A stretch of DNA of 64,000 nt from Lysinibacillus sp. B2A1 (lineage in GTDB: Bacteria > Bacillota > Bacilli > Bacillales_A > Planococcaceae): NCBI GenBank assembly GCA_002973635.1, contig CP027224.1:2366501-2430500 (forward strand), written 5' to 3'. The position numbers were made by a program, and so were the translations under genes. Below, piece by piece: positions 56,686 through 64,000 of this stretch. Below the pieces are notes generated by a model. It had not been told where the DNA came from. It ran no database searches and worked only from the letters and a program-made list of their open reading frames with translations. Each line of letters starts with the position of its first letter. The first letter of the stretch is position 1.

Positions 56686-57330
56686 ATGAAAATTGTCAGT
56701 CATGTGATAAAAAAACAAATATTTCGAGCAATGATTATTGGAGGAATAGTTGGGCTTTTTGGTGTAGCGATTTTTCTAGGTATTCTTCAGGCGAGTACTC
56801 AATTATCTTTAAAAAATGATAGTAACGAGGTAGCAAACAGCAATAATAAGGATGCAGACTCTGAAACTATTCCGACAGCGGGAGGTGCCACAAAGTCATC
56901 CATGTTTTTTGCGAGTCAAGCAGGGGTTTATTCAAATTATGAAAGTGCCAGCTCCTTTGTCTCCGAGCACCCTTCATTAAAAGAAAGTGCCATTGTTGAG
57001 GTGGATGGGAAATTTTATGTTTGGACGAGCATGGTAACAGATGAAAGCCAGCTTACCTTTTTAGAAGATCCCGCTACTTTTAAAAAAGCATTTAATGTAA
57101 ACAGTGATAGCTGTAAGGAGGCAACAATTGCAGAGCTCCCATCCGTGTTAGCCGATAAAAAAGCAACAAAATTAAATTTTAAGGAAAATTCAAAGGATTC
57201 TACTCTTCCTGCTGATTGGCAATCGATTGGAGCTGCAGCCTCTTCTATTTCAAATGATGTTAGCATTATTCGCCTGCAGGTTTTTGCCCATTACAAATCG
57301 AAAAATGCTTGTCTTCAAGTAAAATTTTAG
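56686..57330 (+). CDS. spoIIB: SpoIIB-like sporulation protein with SPOR-type domain
   Basis: 214 residues; GAAGAGGTGATG before the ATG. One membrane helix (MIIGGIVGLFGVAIFLGIL, about residues 16-35), a polar linker (to about 75), then a SPOR-like domain with FFASQAGVYSNYESASSF at its start and FYVWTS. SPOR domains bind denuded glycan at division septa. Position before maf and radC is the spoIIB place in B. subtilis, where it aids septal peptidoglycan thinning in engulfment. Shorter than B. subtilis SpoIIB; orthology by position and layout. Confidence 0.65.
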   Translation: MKIVSHVIKKQIFRAMIIGGIVGLFGVAIFLGILQASTQLSLKNDSNEVANSNNKDADSETIPTAGGATKSSMFFASQAGVYSNYESASSFVSEHPSLKESAIVEVDGKFYVWTSMVTDESQLTFLEDPATFKKAFNVNSDSCKEATIAELPSVLADKKATKLNFKENSKDSTLPADWQSIGAAASSISNDVSIIRLQVFAHYKSKNACLQVKF

Positions 57331-57418
57331 CATGAAATCAGCATTATCTTGATTATTAGAAAATTTTCAAATACCAATTTCTCCGTTATGATAGCTAGTA
57401 AGGAGGAATGGTTAAATC

Positions 57419-58012
57419 ATGTTTAAAACAAATCATAACCTTGTGCTTGCTTCTGCTTCACCTAGACGAAAAGAATTACTAACTATGTTATCACTTCCTT
57501 TTGATGTTGTTACGAGTGAGGTAGAAGAGACAAGTGTTCAGGCAACAACAATGCAAGATTATGTGAAAGGTGTAGCTCTATTGAAAACACGTGATGTCGC
57601 AATAAAGGCACCAAGTGCAACTATTATTGGTGCAGATACGATTGTTGTTTATGATAATGAGCTACTGCATAAACCAAAAAATCGCGAGGAAGCAATTTCT
57701 CATTTAATTCGCTTATCAGGCAAACATCATGCGGTCATGACAGCTGTTGCTATAATCGAACCTAATGGAAATGAAACCGTGTTTATTGAAGAAACCACCG
57801 TTGTCTTTCATCAATTATCACAGGAGCTAATCGAAGTATATGTAGATTCGGGAGATCCATTTGATAAAGCAGGCGGTTATGGCATTCAAACGGCTGGAAC
57901 CCTTTTAGTGAAGAGAATTGAAGGGGATTATAACAATGTTGTCGGCTTACCACTTGCAGCGTTATTTACGCAAATGGTGGCACTCAATATAATCCAATTT
58001 GCGAAGGAGTGA
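57419..58012 (+). CDS. maf: Maf-type nucleoside triphosphate pyrophosphatase
   Basis: 197 residues; AAGGAGG before the ATG. Characteristic LASASPRRKELL at residue 9, IGADTIVVYD, KPKNREEA and GDPFDKAGGYGIQ motifs. The family hydrolyses non-canonical or canonical dNTPs/UTP. Seven bases before radC. Confidence 0.96.
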   Translation: MFKTNHNLVLASASPRRKELLTMLSLPFDVVTSEVEETSVQATTMQDYVKGVALLKTRDVAIKAPSATIIGADTIVVYDNELLHKPKNREEAISHLIRLSGKHHAVMTAVAIIEPNGNETVFIEETTVVFHQLSQELIEVYVDSGDPFDKAGGYGIQTAGTLLVKRIEGDYNNVVGLPLAALFTQMVALNIIQFAKE

Positions 58013-58019
58013 GACTTGA

Positions 58020-58718
58020 TTGCCGAATGATGTTTTACTTAGTATGATGATACGAGACGTGAATATTGAAGATCGTCCACGTGAGAGATTATTGCGGCAA
58101 GGTGCGATGAGTTTATCAAATCAGGAGCTACTTGCTATTTTACTTCGGACAGGCACTAAAGAGGAGTCTGTTCTTGTTCTAGCAAATCGTGTATTAAGTG
58201 TTTTTGAGCGTTTGCACCATTTAAAGCATGCGACTATTGAAGAAATGGTTGCTATTAAAGGAATAGGCGAAGTGAAAGCCATTCAATTATTAGCAGCCAT
58301 TGAGCTCGGTAGACGTCTTGCACAAAAACAAAGTGAAGAAAAGTATACGATCCGATCTCCGGAAGATGCTGCTGCCTATTTAATGCCCGATATGACCTCG
58401 TTAAGTCAAGAACATTTCGTTGCTCTTTTCTTAAATGTAAAGAATCAAATTATTCATAAGCAAACGATTTTTATCGGTAGCCTAAATGCGTCCATCGTCC
58501 ATCCAAGAGAAATTTTTCGCGAGGCAGTTAAAAGATCAGCAGCCTCTATAATTTGTGCACATAATCATCCGAGTGGCATACCAACACCTAGTACAGAGGA
58601 TATTGAAGTGACCAAAAGATTAGTAGAAGCTGGTTATATCATGGGCATTGAATTAATTGACCATGTCATTATAGGTGATCATCAGTTTATTAGTTTAAAA
58701 GAAAAAGGTTATTTTTAA
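58020..58718 (+). CDS. radC: RadC family JAB-domain protein
   Basis: 232 residues from TTG 58020 behind GAAGGAGTG. Helix-hairpin-helix-like N-terminal part (EEMVAIKGIGEVKAIQLLA), then the JAB/MPN metal motif AHNHPSGIPTPSTED (His-x-His with distal Asp) and EHFVALFLNVKNQII. Role in DNA repair is disputed; no protease activity is established. Terminator follows. Confidence 0.95.
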   Translation: MPNDVLLSMMIRDVNIEDRPRERLLRQGAMSLSNQELLAILLRTGTKEESVLVLANRVLSVFERLHHLKHATIEEMVAIKGIGEVKAIQLLAAIELGRRLAQKQSEEKYTIRSPEDAAAYLMPDMTSLSQEHFVALFLNVKNQIIHKQTIFIGSLNASIVHPREIFREAVKRSAASIICAHNHPSGIPTPSTEDIEVTKRLVEAGYIMGIELIDHVIIGDHQFISLKEKGYF

Positions 58719-58745
58719 CTCTGCATATATTTTGCAGAGTTTTTA
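58717..58745 (+). terminator. Intrinsic terminator of maf-radC
   Basis: AACTCTGCA pairs perfectly with TGCAGAGTT around a seven-base loop, followed by TTTTAAT. Confidence 0.9.
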
Positions 58746-59056
58746 ATGTGGTTACTAATATACATAATCGACTTTGCAGCTTTGAATGATGAGCCATTTG
58801 TATTGAAAATAAATATTTTGTATTTTTTTGCGATATATTGTAAAAGAAAGCGAACCTTTTTTTAGATTAAACGTTATTGTATTCGTAGAAATATCTATTA
58901 TATTCACAAAAATTGGTAGCCTGATACACGTTGTCTTATAACCATAAAAATTATATTCTAATCTATACGTACTATTTTAAGTGTAGGAGGGAATTAAAAT
59001 AGTATCTTTTCCGCAAGAAGAGGCATGTGGCACTACAAATTCTTGCGTTTTTCCGT
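58746..59056. other. radC-mreB spacer, no gene
   Basis: Very AT-rich. A GGAGGG at 58986 is not followed by a usable coding frame. The mreB promoter lies at its right end. Confidence 0.45.
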
Positions 59057-59062
59057 TATAAT
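59034..59062 (+). promoter_or_regulatory. Possible mreB promoter
   Basis: A perfect TATAAT -10 at 59057 with a poor -35 (TACAAA) 17 bases upstream. Confidence 0.4.
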
Positions 59063-59094
59063 GAAAGGTATGATTTTATCTTTATGCAGTAGAC

Positions 59095-59215
59095 GTTTCT
59101 CACCTCAGTAGTTGGTGAGTAGAATGAGTATGTCATTTTTTCAGTGCGTGTTAAACACCAACTGGATAAAGGTAAAGCCTCTGAATGCAATTACGGACAG
59201 AGGTATAATTGATGT
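59095..59215 (+). ncRNA. Structured 5' leader of mreB, unknown class
   Basis: Three hairpins in about 110 bases: CTCACC/GGTGAG (59099-59119), GTGTT-AACAC (about 59147) and CCTCTG/CAGAGG (59177-59202). The leader is about 190 bases from the -10 to the TTG start. It does not match the c-di-GMP, c-di-AMP or T-box consensus as I remember them. No terminator or sequestered ribosome-binding site is evident, so regulation is a guess. Confidence 0.35.
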
Positions 59216-59254
59216 CAACGAAAGTATGGCTTAAATAGAAAGGGAGTACACAAT

Positions 59255-60274
59255 TTGTTTGGACTAGGAAGCAAAGATGTCGGGATTGACCTCGGCACAG
59301 CGAATACATTAGTGTTTATTAAAGGAAAGGGCATCGTTTTACGAGAGCCTTCAGTCGTAGCAAAAAATACAAAAACAGGAGACATCGTTGCCGTTGGTAA
59401 TGATGCGAAAAATATGATTGGTCGTACACCTGGCTCAATCGTAGCAATCCGTCCAATGAAAGACGGCGTTATTGCTGATTTTGATATAACTACAGCAATG
59501 ATTGAATATTATTTAAAAGAAGCCTCTAAAAATTCTGGTGGCAATTGGAAGAAGCCGAATGTAATGATTTGTGTGCCTTATGGTATCACATCCGTTGAGC
59601 AGCGTGCTGTTATTGATGCTGCTCGTCAAGCAGGAGCTAAGGAAGCATTTACAATTGAAGAGCCGTTTGCAGCAGCTATCGGTTCGAATTTACCAGTATG
59701 GGATCCTACAGGGTCAATGGTTGTTGATATCGGTGGCGGTACAACAGAAGTTGCGGTTATTTCATTAGGTGGTATTGTCACAAGTGAATCTGTACGTGTT
59801 GGTGGGGATGCGATGGATCAATCTATTATTTCGTATATTCGTAAATCCTATAACCTAACAATTGGTGAACGTACTGCAGAAGCTGTAAAAATGGAAATTG
59901 GTACAGCGTTAGCAGAAGGTCCAGAAGAAAAAATGGATATTCGAGGACGAGATTTACTCACAGGCTTACCAAAAACAATTGAAATTTCATCTAAGGAAAT
60001 TTCTGAGTCTTTACGTGAAGCGGTATCATCAATTATTGATGGTGTTCGAAAAACGTTAGAGCAAACACCTCCTGAATTATCCGCAGACGTAATGGAACGC
60101 GGTATTGTGCTAACAGGCGGTGGTGCGCTATTAACGAATTTAGATAAAGTGATTAGCCAAGAAACAAATATGCCAGTTTTTATTGCGGAAGATCCGCTTG
60201 ACTGTGTAGCTATTGGTACAGGTAAGGCGCTAGACCATATTGATTTAATTCGTCAACAACAAGTGAAAGGGTAA
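59255..60274 (+). CDS. mreB: Rod-shape actin homolog MreB
   Basis: 339 residues from TTG 59255 behind AAGGGAG. Actin-type nucleotide motifs: DLGTANTLV (phosphate 1), [13 protein letters not shown] (phosphate 2) and the adenosine loop VLTGGGALL. It forms membrane-bound filaments guiding cell-wall synthesis. First of mreBCD; mreC follows after 13 bases. Confidence 0.98.
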   Translation: MFGLGSKDVGIDLGTANTLVFIKGKGIVLREPSVVAKNTKTGDIVAVGNDAKNMIGRTPGSIVAIRPMKDGVIADFDITTAMIEYYLKEASKNSGGNWKKPNVMICVPYGITSVEQRAVIDAARQAGAKEAFTIEEPFAAAIGSNLPVWDPTGSMVVDIGGGTTEVAVISLGGIVTSESVRVGGDAMDQSIISYIRKSYNLTIGERTAEAVKMEIGTALAEGPEEKMDIRGRDLLTGLPKTIEISSKEISESLREAVSSIIDGVRKTLEQTPPELSADVMERGIVLTGGGALLTNLDKVISQETNMPVFIAEDPLDCVAIGTGKALDHIDLIRQQQVKG

Positions 60275-60287
60275 GGAGGTTTAGGCA

Positions 60288-61202
60288 ATGCCACATTTTT
60301 TTTTCAATAAGAAATTAATATTGCTGCTCGTGGGCATGGTTTTTCTTGTGGCATTGATTAGCTTCTCATTACGTGATCGGACTAACGCAACTCTACCAGA
60401 GCAAATTATTAAAGATACTGTCGGCGTCGCACAATCTATTGTTGCGAAGCCGGCGAACTATATTACAGGTATATTTAATAAAATTGACTCCCTCTTAAAC
60501 ACGTACGAAGAAAATAAACGTTTAAAAGCACGCTTAGAAGATTTTGCGGTTGTACAAGCTGAAGCAGCGGATTTAAAATTAGATAATAAAAAGCTACAGG
60601 AGCTTATTGATAAATCAGAGAGCTTAAAAGATTTTAATCCGATTCATGCAACAGTTATTGCTAGAAATCCAGACCAGTGGGAAGAAAAAATTATTTTAAA
60701 CAAGGGATCTTCACATGGTGTGGAAAAAAATATGGCAGTTATGACAGCGAAAGGTTTAGTTGGTAAAATTATTTTAGTGACACCTTTCACATCTGAGGTA
60801 GAGCTTTTATATACAAATAATCCAAACTATCGTGTTTCTGCGATGGTATTAGGAGATAAAGAAGCATACGGTTTAATCGAGGGCTTTGATAAAGAACGTA
60901 ATGAACTCATTATGAAGCGAATCGATTCTAGCTTAACAGTTAAAGAAGGCCAGCAAGTGGTTTCTTCAGGTCTTGGCGGTATTTTCCCTAAAGGAGTGCC
61001 AATTGGAGAAATTACAGAAGTAAGTACAGATGATTTTGGCTTAACAAAAATGGTCTATGTAAAACCATCTGCAGATTTTTCAATTTTAGACCATGTTGTG
61101 ATTGCGAAACGTACATCGACAGTTATTGATGGGTCAGATGGCAATGCAACCAATGAGGATCTATCAAATCCACCAGAGGCGAATGAAGAGGAGGAAAAAT
61201 AA
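60288..61202 (+). CDS. mreC: Rod-shape protein MreC
   Basis: 304 residues; AAGGAGG before the ATG. One N-terminal membrane helix (LLLVGMVFLVALISFSL), a coiled coil (about 70-115), then the beta-barrel domain with NKGSSHGVEKNMAV and KEGQQVVSSGLGGIFPKGVPIG. The acidic C-terminal tail is short. It bridges MreB to wall enzymes. Its stop overlaps mreD by one base (TAATG). Confidence 0.97.
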   Translation: MPHFFFNKKLILLLVGMVFLVALISFSLRDRTNATLPEQIIKDTVGVAQSIVAKPANYITGIFNKIDSLLNTYEENKRLKARLEDFAVVQAEAADLKLDNKKLQELIDKSESLKDFNPIHATVIARNPDQWEEKIILNKGSSHGVEKNMAVMTAKGLVGKIILVTPFTSEVELLYTNNPNYRVSAMVLGDKEAYGLIEGFDKERNELIMKRIDSSLTVKEGQQVVSSGLGGIFPKGVPIGEITEVSTDDFGLTKMVYVKPSADFSILDHVVIAKRTSTVIDGSDGNATNEDLSNPPEANEEEEK

Positions 61203-61726
61203 TGGTTCGATTTCTCATCCCCTCTGTGGCAGTTTTACTATTTTTACTAGAACCAGAGTTTGCGATGCTTTCACCAATTGAAGTGAAGGGGCATATCTAC
61301 TATTTAGTTCCAAGATTTTTAATCTTATATTTAATTTTTATATCCATCTATTACAGCCGTCAGCGTGCGGTAATGTATGGACTTTTTTTTGGTGTCTTGT
61401 ATGATGTGTTTTACATTGATATTATTGGATTATATTCAGTGCTATATCCGCTTATTTGTTTTTTAGCAGGGTCTATCGTGAAAGTGATTCATCAGCACTT
61501 AGTTGTGACGACTTCAATCTCAGTTATTTTAGTAGCCATTTTAGAATTTATACTCTATCAATTTTTCTTTCTTATCGACTTTACAGCAATTCCATTATCG
61601 GATTTCTTACGTTCACGACTACTTCCAACAATAATTGCAAATGCTTTATTTTTAATGATGCTTGGTTGGGCTTTCAAATATTTAATTAATGCGCGTGTCT
61701 TACAGAGAGCGCGTGAAGTTTCTTAA
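61202..61726 (+). CDS. mreD: Rod-shape protein MreD
   Basis: 174 residues, about five membrane helices, as usual for MreD. Conserved features include GLFFGVLYDVFYIDIIGLYS. It starts within the mreC stop, so is co-translated. Works with MreC in the elongation complex. Confidence 0.95.
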   Translation: MVRFLIPSVAVLLFLLEPEFAMLSPIEVKGHIYYLVPRFLILYLIFISIYYSRQRAVMYGLFFGVLYDVFYIDIIGLYSVLYPLICFLAGSIVKVIHQHLVVTTSISVILVAILEFILYQFFFLIDFTAIPLSDFLRSRLLPTIIANALFLMMLGWAFKYLINARVLQRAREVS

Positions 61727-61753
61727 CAAAGAGCAACGTGAGGTGAGGCATTC

Positions 61754-62422
61754 ATGAAAAAACAGTTAGTGAATATGAAGGGGACAAAGGATGGTTTTGT
61801 TCTTCGTTTAGATGATCAATGTGCATATGTCGATTTAATAGAAGAATTAAAGAACAAGGTTTCAGAAAGCGGTATCGATGGCAAAGTGGATGTCCAATTA
61901 TATTTAGGCTATCGATACTGTTCAGAAGATCAAATGAATGAGCTGATTAAAATTGTACAGGAAACAGAGCAACTTATCGTTTCAAAAGTGCAAAGTGAAG
62001 TACTGACTATCCATGAAAGCAACCAGAAAATGATTGAAAGTCAACAAGATACATATATAGGCGTGGTCAGATCGGGACAAATTGTGCGTTCGGCAGGTGA
62101 TATTATCGTTGTTGGAAATGTCAATCCAAATGGACGTGTTGAAGCTGGTGGTAATGTGTATGTTCTAGGAAGACTTAAAGGTATTGTACATGCTGGTCTT
62201 TATGGTAATAAGGAAGCAATTATTGCAGCATCCCGTTTCGAGGCAACACATATCATGATTGCTGATCAGGTTCAGGTGATGTCAGACGAACATGTAAAAG
62301 CAATTAATCAGGCAGAGATGACATGTGCATTTATCGGCTATGATGGGCGTATTACGTACGATCAAATTCATGTGTTAAAAAATATTCGACCATTGTTAAA
62401 TGTGTCTAAGGGAGGAAGCTAG
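61754..62422 (+). CDS. minC: Septum site-determining protein MinC
   Basis: 222 residues; GAGGTGAGG before the ATG. N-terminal FtsZ-interaction domain and C-terminal beta-helix with the signature VRSGQIVRSAGDIIVVGNVNPNGRVEAGG and YVLGRLKGIVHAG. Inhibits FtsZ at poles. One base separates it from minD. Confidence 0.96.
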   Translation: MKKQLVNMKGTKDGFVLRLDDQCAYVDLIEELKNKVSESGIDGKVDVQLYLGYRYCSEDQMNELIKIVQETEQLIVSKVQSEVLTIHESNQKMIESQQDTYIGVVRSGQIVRSAGDIIVVGNVNPNGRVEAGGNVYVLGRLKGIVHAGLYGNKEAIIAASRFEATHIMIADQVQVMSDEHVKAINQAEMTCAFIGYDGRITYDQIHVLKNIRPLLNVSKGGS

Positions 62423-62423
62423 T

Positions 62424-63221
62424 GTGGGAGAAGCGATCGTCATAACTTCAGGTAAAGGCGGTGTCGGAAAAACAACGACAGCGGCTAACCTTGGAACTGC
62501 ATTGGCTCTACAGGGTAAAAAAATATGTTTAGTAGATACTGATATTGGTCTACGTAATTTGGATGTAATATTAGGTCTTGAGAATCGAATTATTTATGAT
62601 TTAGTTGATGTTGTTGAAGGACGCTGTAAAATTCATCAAGCATTAATAAAAGATAAACGGGTAGATGAGAAACTATTTTTATTACCTGCTGCTCAAACGA
62701 CAGATAAAAATGCTGTTAATCCTGAGCAAATGAAGAGCTTAATAGAAGAGTTAAAAAGAGATTATGATTATGTATTAATAGACTGTCCTGCTGGTATTGA
62801 GCAAGGTTACCGTAATGCTGTTGCAGGTGCAGAGCATGCCATTGTAGTAACAACACCTGAAATCTCTGCTGTACGTGATGCGGATCGTATTATTGGCTTG
62901 CTTGAGCAGGAAGAAATAACAGCACCTAAGCTCATTATCAATCGTATTCGTCAGCATATGATGAAAAATGGAGATACACTGGATGTAAATGAGATAACTA
63001 CACATTTGTCTATCGACTTATTAGGTATAATTGTAGATAATGAAGATGTTATTTCATCATCGAATAAAGGTGAGCCAATTGTGATGGATCCTGCAAATAA
63101 GGCTTCCCTGGGCTATCGTAATATTGCCCGTCGTATACTTGGTGAATCCGTTCCACTTATGGCGATTGAAGATGAAAATAGGGGTGTATTTTCAAAGCTG
63201 AAAGCGTTATTTTCGAGATAA
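62424..63221 (+). CDS. minD: Septum site-determining ATPase MinD
   Basis: 265 residues from GTG 62424, after GGGAGG in the end of minC. Deviant Walker A GKGGVGKTT, VDTDIGLRNLDV, LIDCPAG, and a C-terminal amphipathic membrane-targeting helix (VFSKLKALFSR). It places MinC at the membrane. Confidence 0.97.
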   Translation: MGEAIVITSGKGGVGKTTTAANLGTALALQGKKICLVDTDIGLRNLDVILGLENRIIYDLVDVVEGRCKIHQALIKDKRVDEKLFLLPAAQTTDKNAVNPEQMKSLIEELKRDYDYVLIDCPAGIEQGYRNAVAGAEHAIVVTTPEISAVRDADRIIGLLEQEEITAPKLIINRIRQHMMKNGDTLDVNEITTHLSIDLLGIIVDNEDVISSSNKGEPIVMDPANKASLGYRNIARRILGESVPLMAIEDENRGVFSKLKALFSR

Positions 63222-63271
63222 TCACTTGAGTCTTTTCGTGCATTTGTGCGAGAAGGCTTTTTTGTTGGCTT

Positions 63272-63355
63272 GATGGATAGAAGCAACAAAGTGATGGAAA
63301 GAAGAGCCAAAGTGACGGATAGAAACATCGAAACGAAGGATAGAAACATCACAAT
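63272..63355. repeat. Four 21-bp tandem repeats
   Basis: Four consecutive units beginning GATGGATAGAAG, GATGGAAAGAAG, GACGGATAGAAA and GAAGGATAGAAA, each exactly 21 bases, between minD and spoIVFA. The G-A-x-G-G-A-x-A-G-A-A core is kept and the second half varies. Intergenic minisatellite; it may affect the minD-spoIVFA transcript. Confidence 0.8.
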
Positions 63356-63431
63356 CAGGATATTTGGATTGTTGAAATTTTTTGCATGAATGGACATGCA
63401 ATCTCATATAGTGTGAAAAAAGGATGAGGGC

Positions 63432-63986
63432 TTGTTTAAAAAATGGAAATGGATGGTCACAATCTTACTTGTGGCAGGAATTATGCTAGTGATTCGTCTA
63501 GAAGATCAGGGAGTGTTGGATACACCTGTGCGAAAGCTTGTGACAACATCAGAGGATTTAACTTATTTAAGCGAGCTAGGGCAAAGTTTGTTAAACAAAG
63601 AGGATGAAACAATTTTAGTATCAAGTGATGTTGGGCAAACTGAACTTTTAGCGTTTGCAAATGCTCAAGTTTTTAAGGAAGGCTTTTTATTGCAGTATGA
63701 TATAGGATTACCCATCTATGCTGGACAGAATGGTCTAGTTGTTTTTACAGGTCATACAAAATACACAGGTAAAACGATGACGATTACTTATGATGATGGC
63801 ACAACAGTTTCCTATGGTATGCTGGATAGTTTAGCACAGCTACCATATACAACGGTGCAGGCAAATGATTTAATTGGGATGAAAGAGGCTGGACAACTCT
63901 ATCTATCAATTGAAAAGGATAAAACACACTATAATTTAGAGCAGATTGTACAGTGGCTGGAATCAACGACAGCAGATGAAAATTAA
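63432..63986 (+). CDS. spoIVFA: SpoIVFA-like sporulation protein
   Basis: 184 residues from TTG 63432. One N-terminal membrane helix (WKWMVTILLVAGIMLVI), a linker, then a reduced LytM/M23-like domain (LPIYAGQNGLVVFTGHTKYTGKTMTITYDDGTTVSYGML) lacking the zinc-binding His residues, so not a peptidase. Position after minCD matches spoIVFA, the inhibitory partner of the SpoIVFB protease in sigma-K activation. Shorter than in B. subtilis (264 residues). spoIVFB presumably follows beyond the edge. Confidence 0.8.
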   Translation: MFKKWKWMVTILLVAGIMLVIRLEDQGVLDTPVRKLVTTSEDLTYLSELGQSLLNKEDETILVSSDVGQTELLAFANAQVFKEGFLLQYDIGLPIYAGQNGLVVFTGHTKYTGKTMTITYDDGTTVSYGMLDSLAQLPYTTVQANDLIGMKEAGQLYLSIEKDKTHYNLEQIVQWLESTTADEN

Positions 63987-64000
63987 ATTACACCTACTAT

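Noticed and set aside
63113..63397. Minus-strand frame with heptad periodicity over the 21-bp repeats
   Set aside because: Periodicity follows from the 21-base repeat; no ribosome-binding site, and it overlaps minD antisense.

Overview
The window is low-GC, Gram-positive chromosomal DNA from an endospore former, most likely Lysinibacillus or a close relative in the Bacillaceae/Caryophanaceae. This rests on the gene order ysoA-tig-clpX-lonA-engB-hemAXCDBL-(spoVID position)-valS-folC-spoIIB-maf-radC-mreBCD-minCD-spoIVFA, which is the Bacillus arrangement, on SLH-domain surface proteins, a GerA-type germination operon, a qoxABCD quinol oxidase and strong Shine-Dalgarno sites with many TTG/GTG starts. 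Genus assignment is inference; no rRNA or tRNA gene was seen.

Layout. 1-26.3 kb is accessory: a FabH-like synthase with an ATP-grasp enzyme running off the left edge; small unknown genes and two gene relics (a GNAT acetyltransferase tail and a metallophosphoesterase without its first metal motif); a nucleoid-associated protein; a gerA/gerB/gerC operon; lipoproteins; a PQQ-type sugar dehydrogenase; and the qoxABCD operon. 26.3-64 kb is conserved: chaperone/protease genes (tig, clpX, lonA), engB, a three-gene secreted/SLH/VWA surface cluster, the hem operon from glutamyl-tRNA to uroporphyrinogen III, valS under a T-box, two tandem folC-like genes, then the division and shape cluster (spoIIB, maf, radC, mreBCD, minCD, spoIVFA), which leaves the window at the right edge.

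The most notable structure is a pair of related ORF-less mobile elements of about 0.65-0.8 kb (13156-13811 and 21931-24331, the second carrying a nested IS231-like insertion sequence). Both sit in intrinsic terminators, and both are flanked by direct repeats equal to the whole terminator hairpin (19 bp and 36 bp). Both have the same end facing the upstream gene, and both leave that gene's hairpin without its U-tract. Each carries two paralogous palindromic modules in inverted orientation. Duplication of entire inverted repeats of variable length is known for the IS30-family element IS1630; no such transposase is in this window, so the mobilising enzyme is unknown.

How the parts cooperate: the hem genes supply heme precursors that the Qox oxidase needs; GerABC, SpoIIB, SpoIVFA and the SpoVID-like protein serve sporulation and germination; MreBCD and MinCD govern cell shape and division-site choice; ClpX, LonA and trigger factor form a protein quality-control block.
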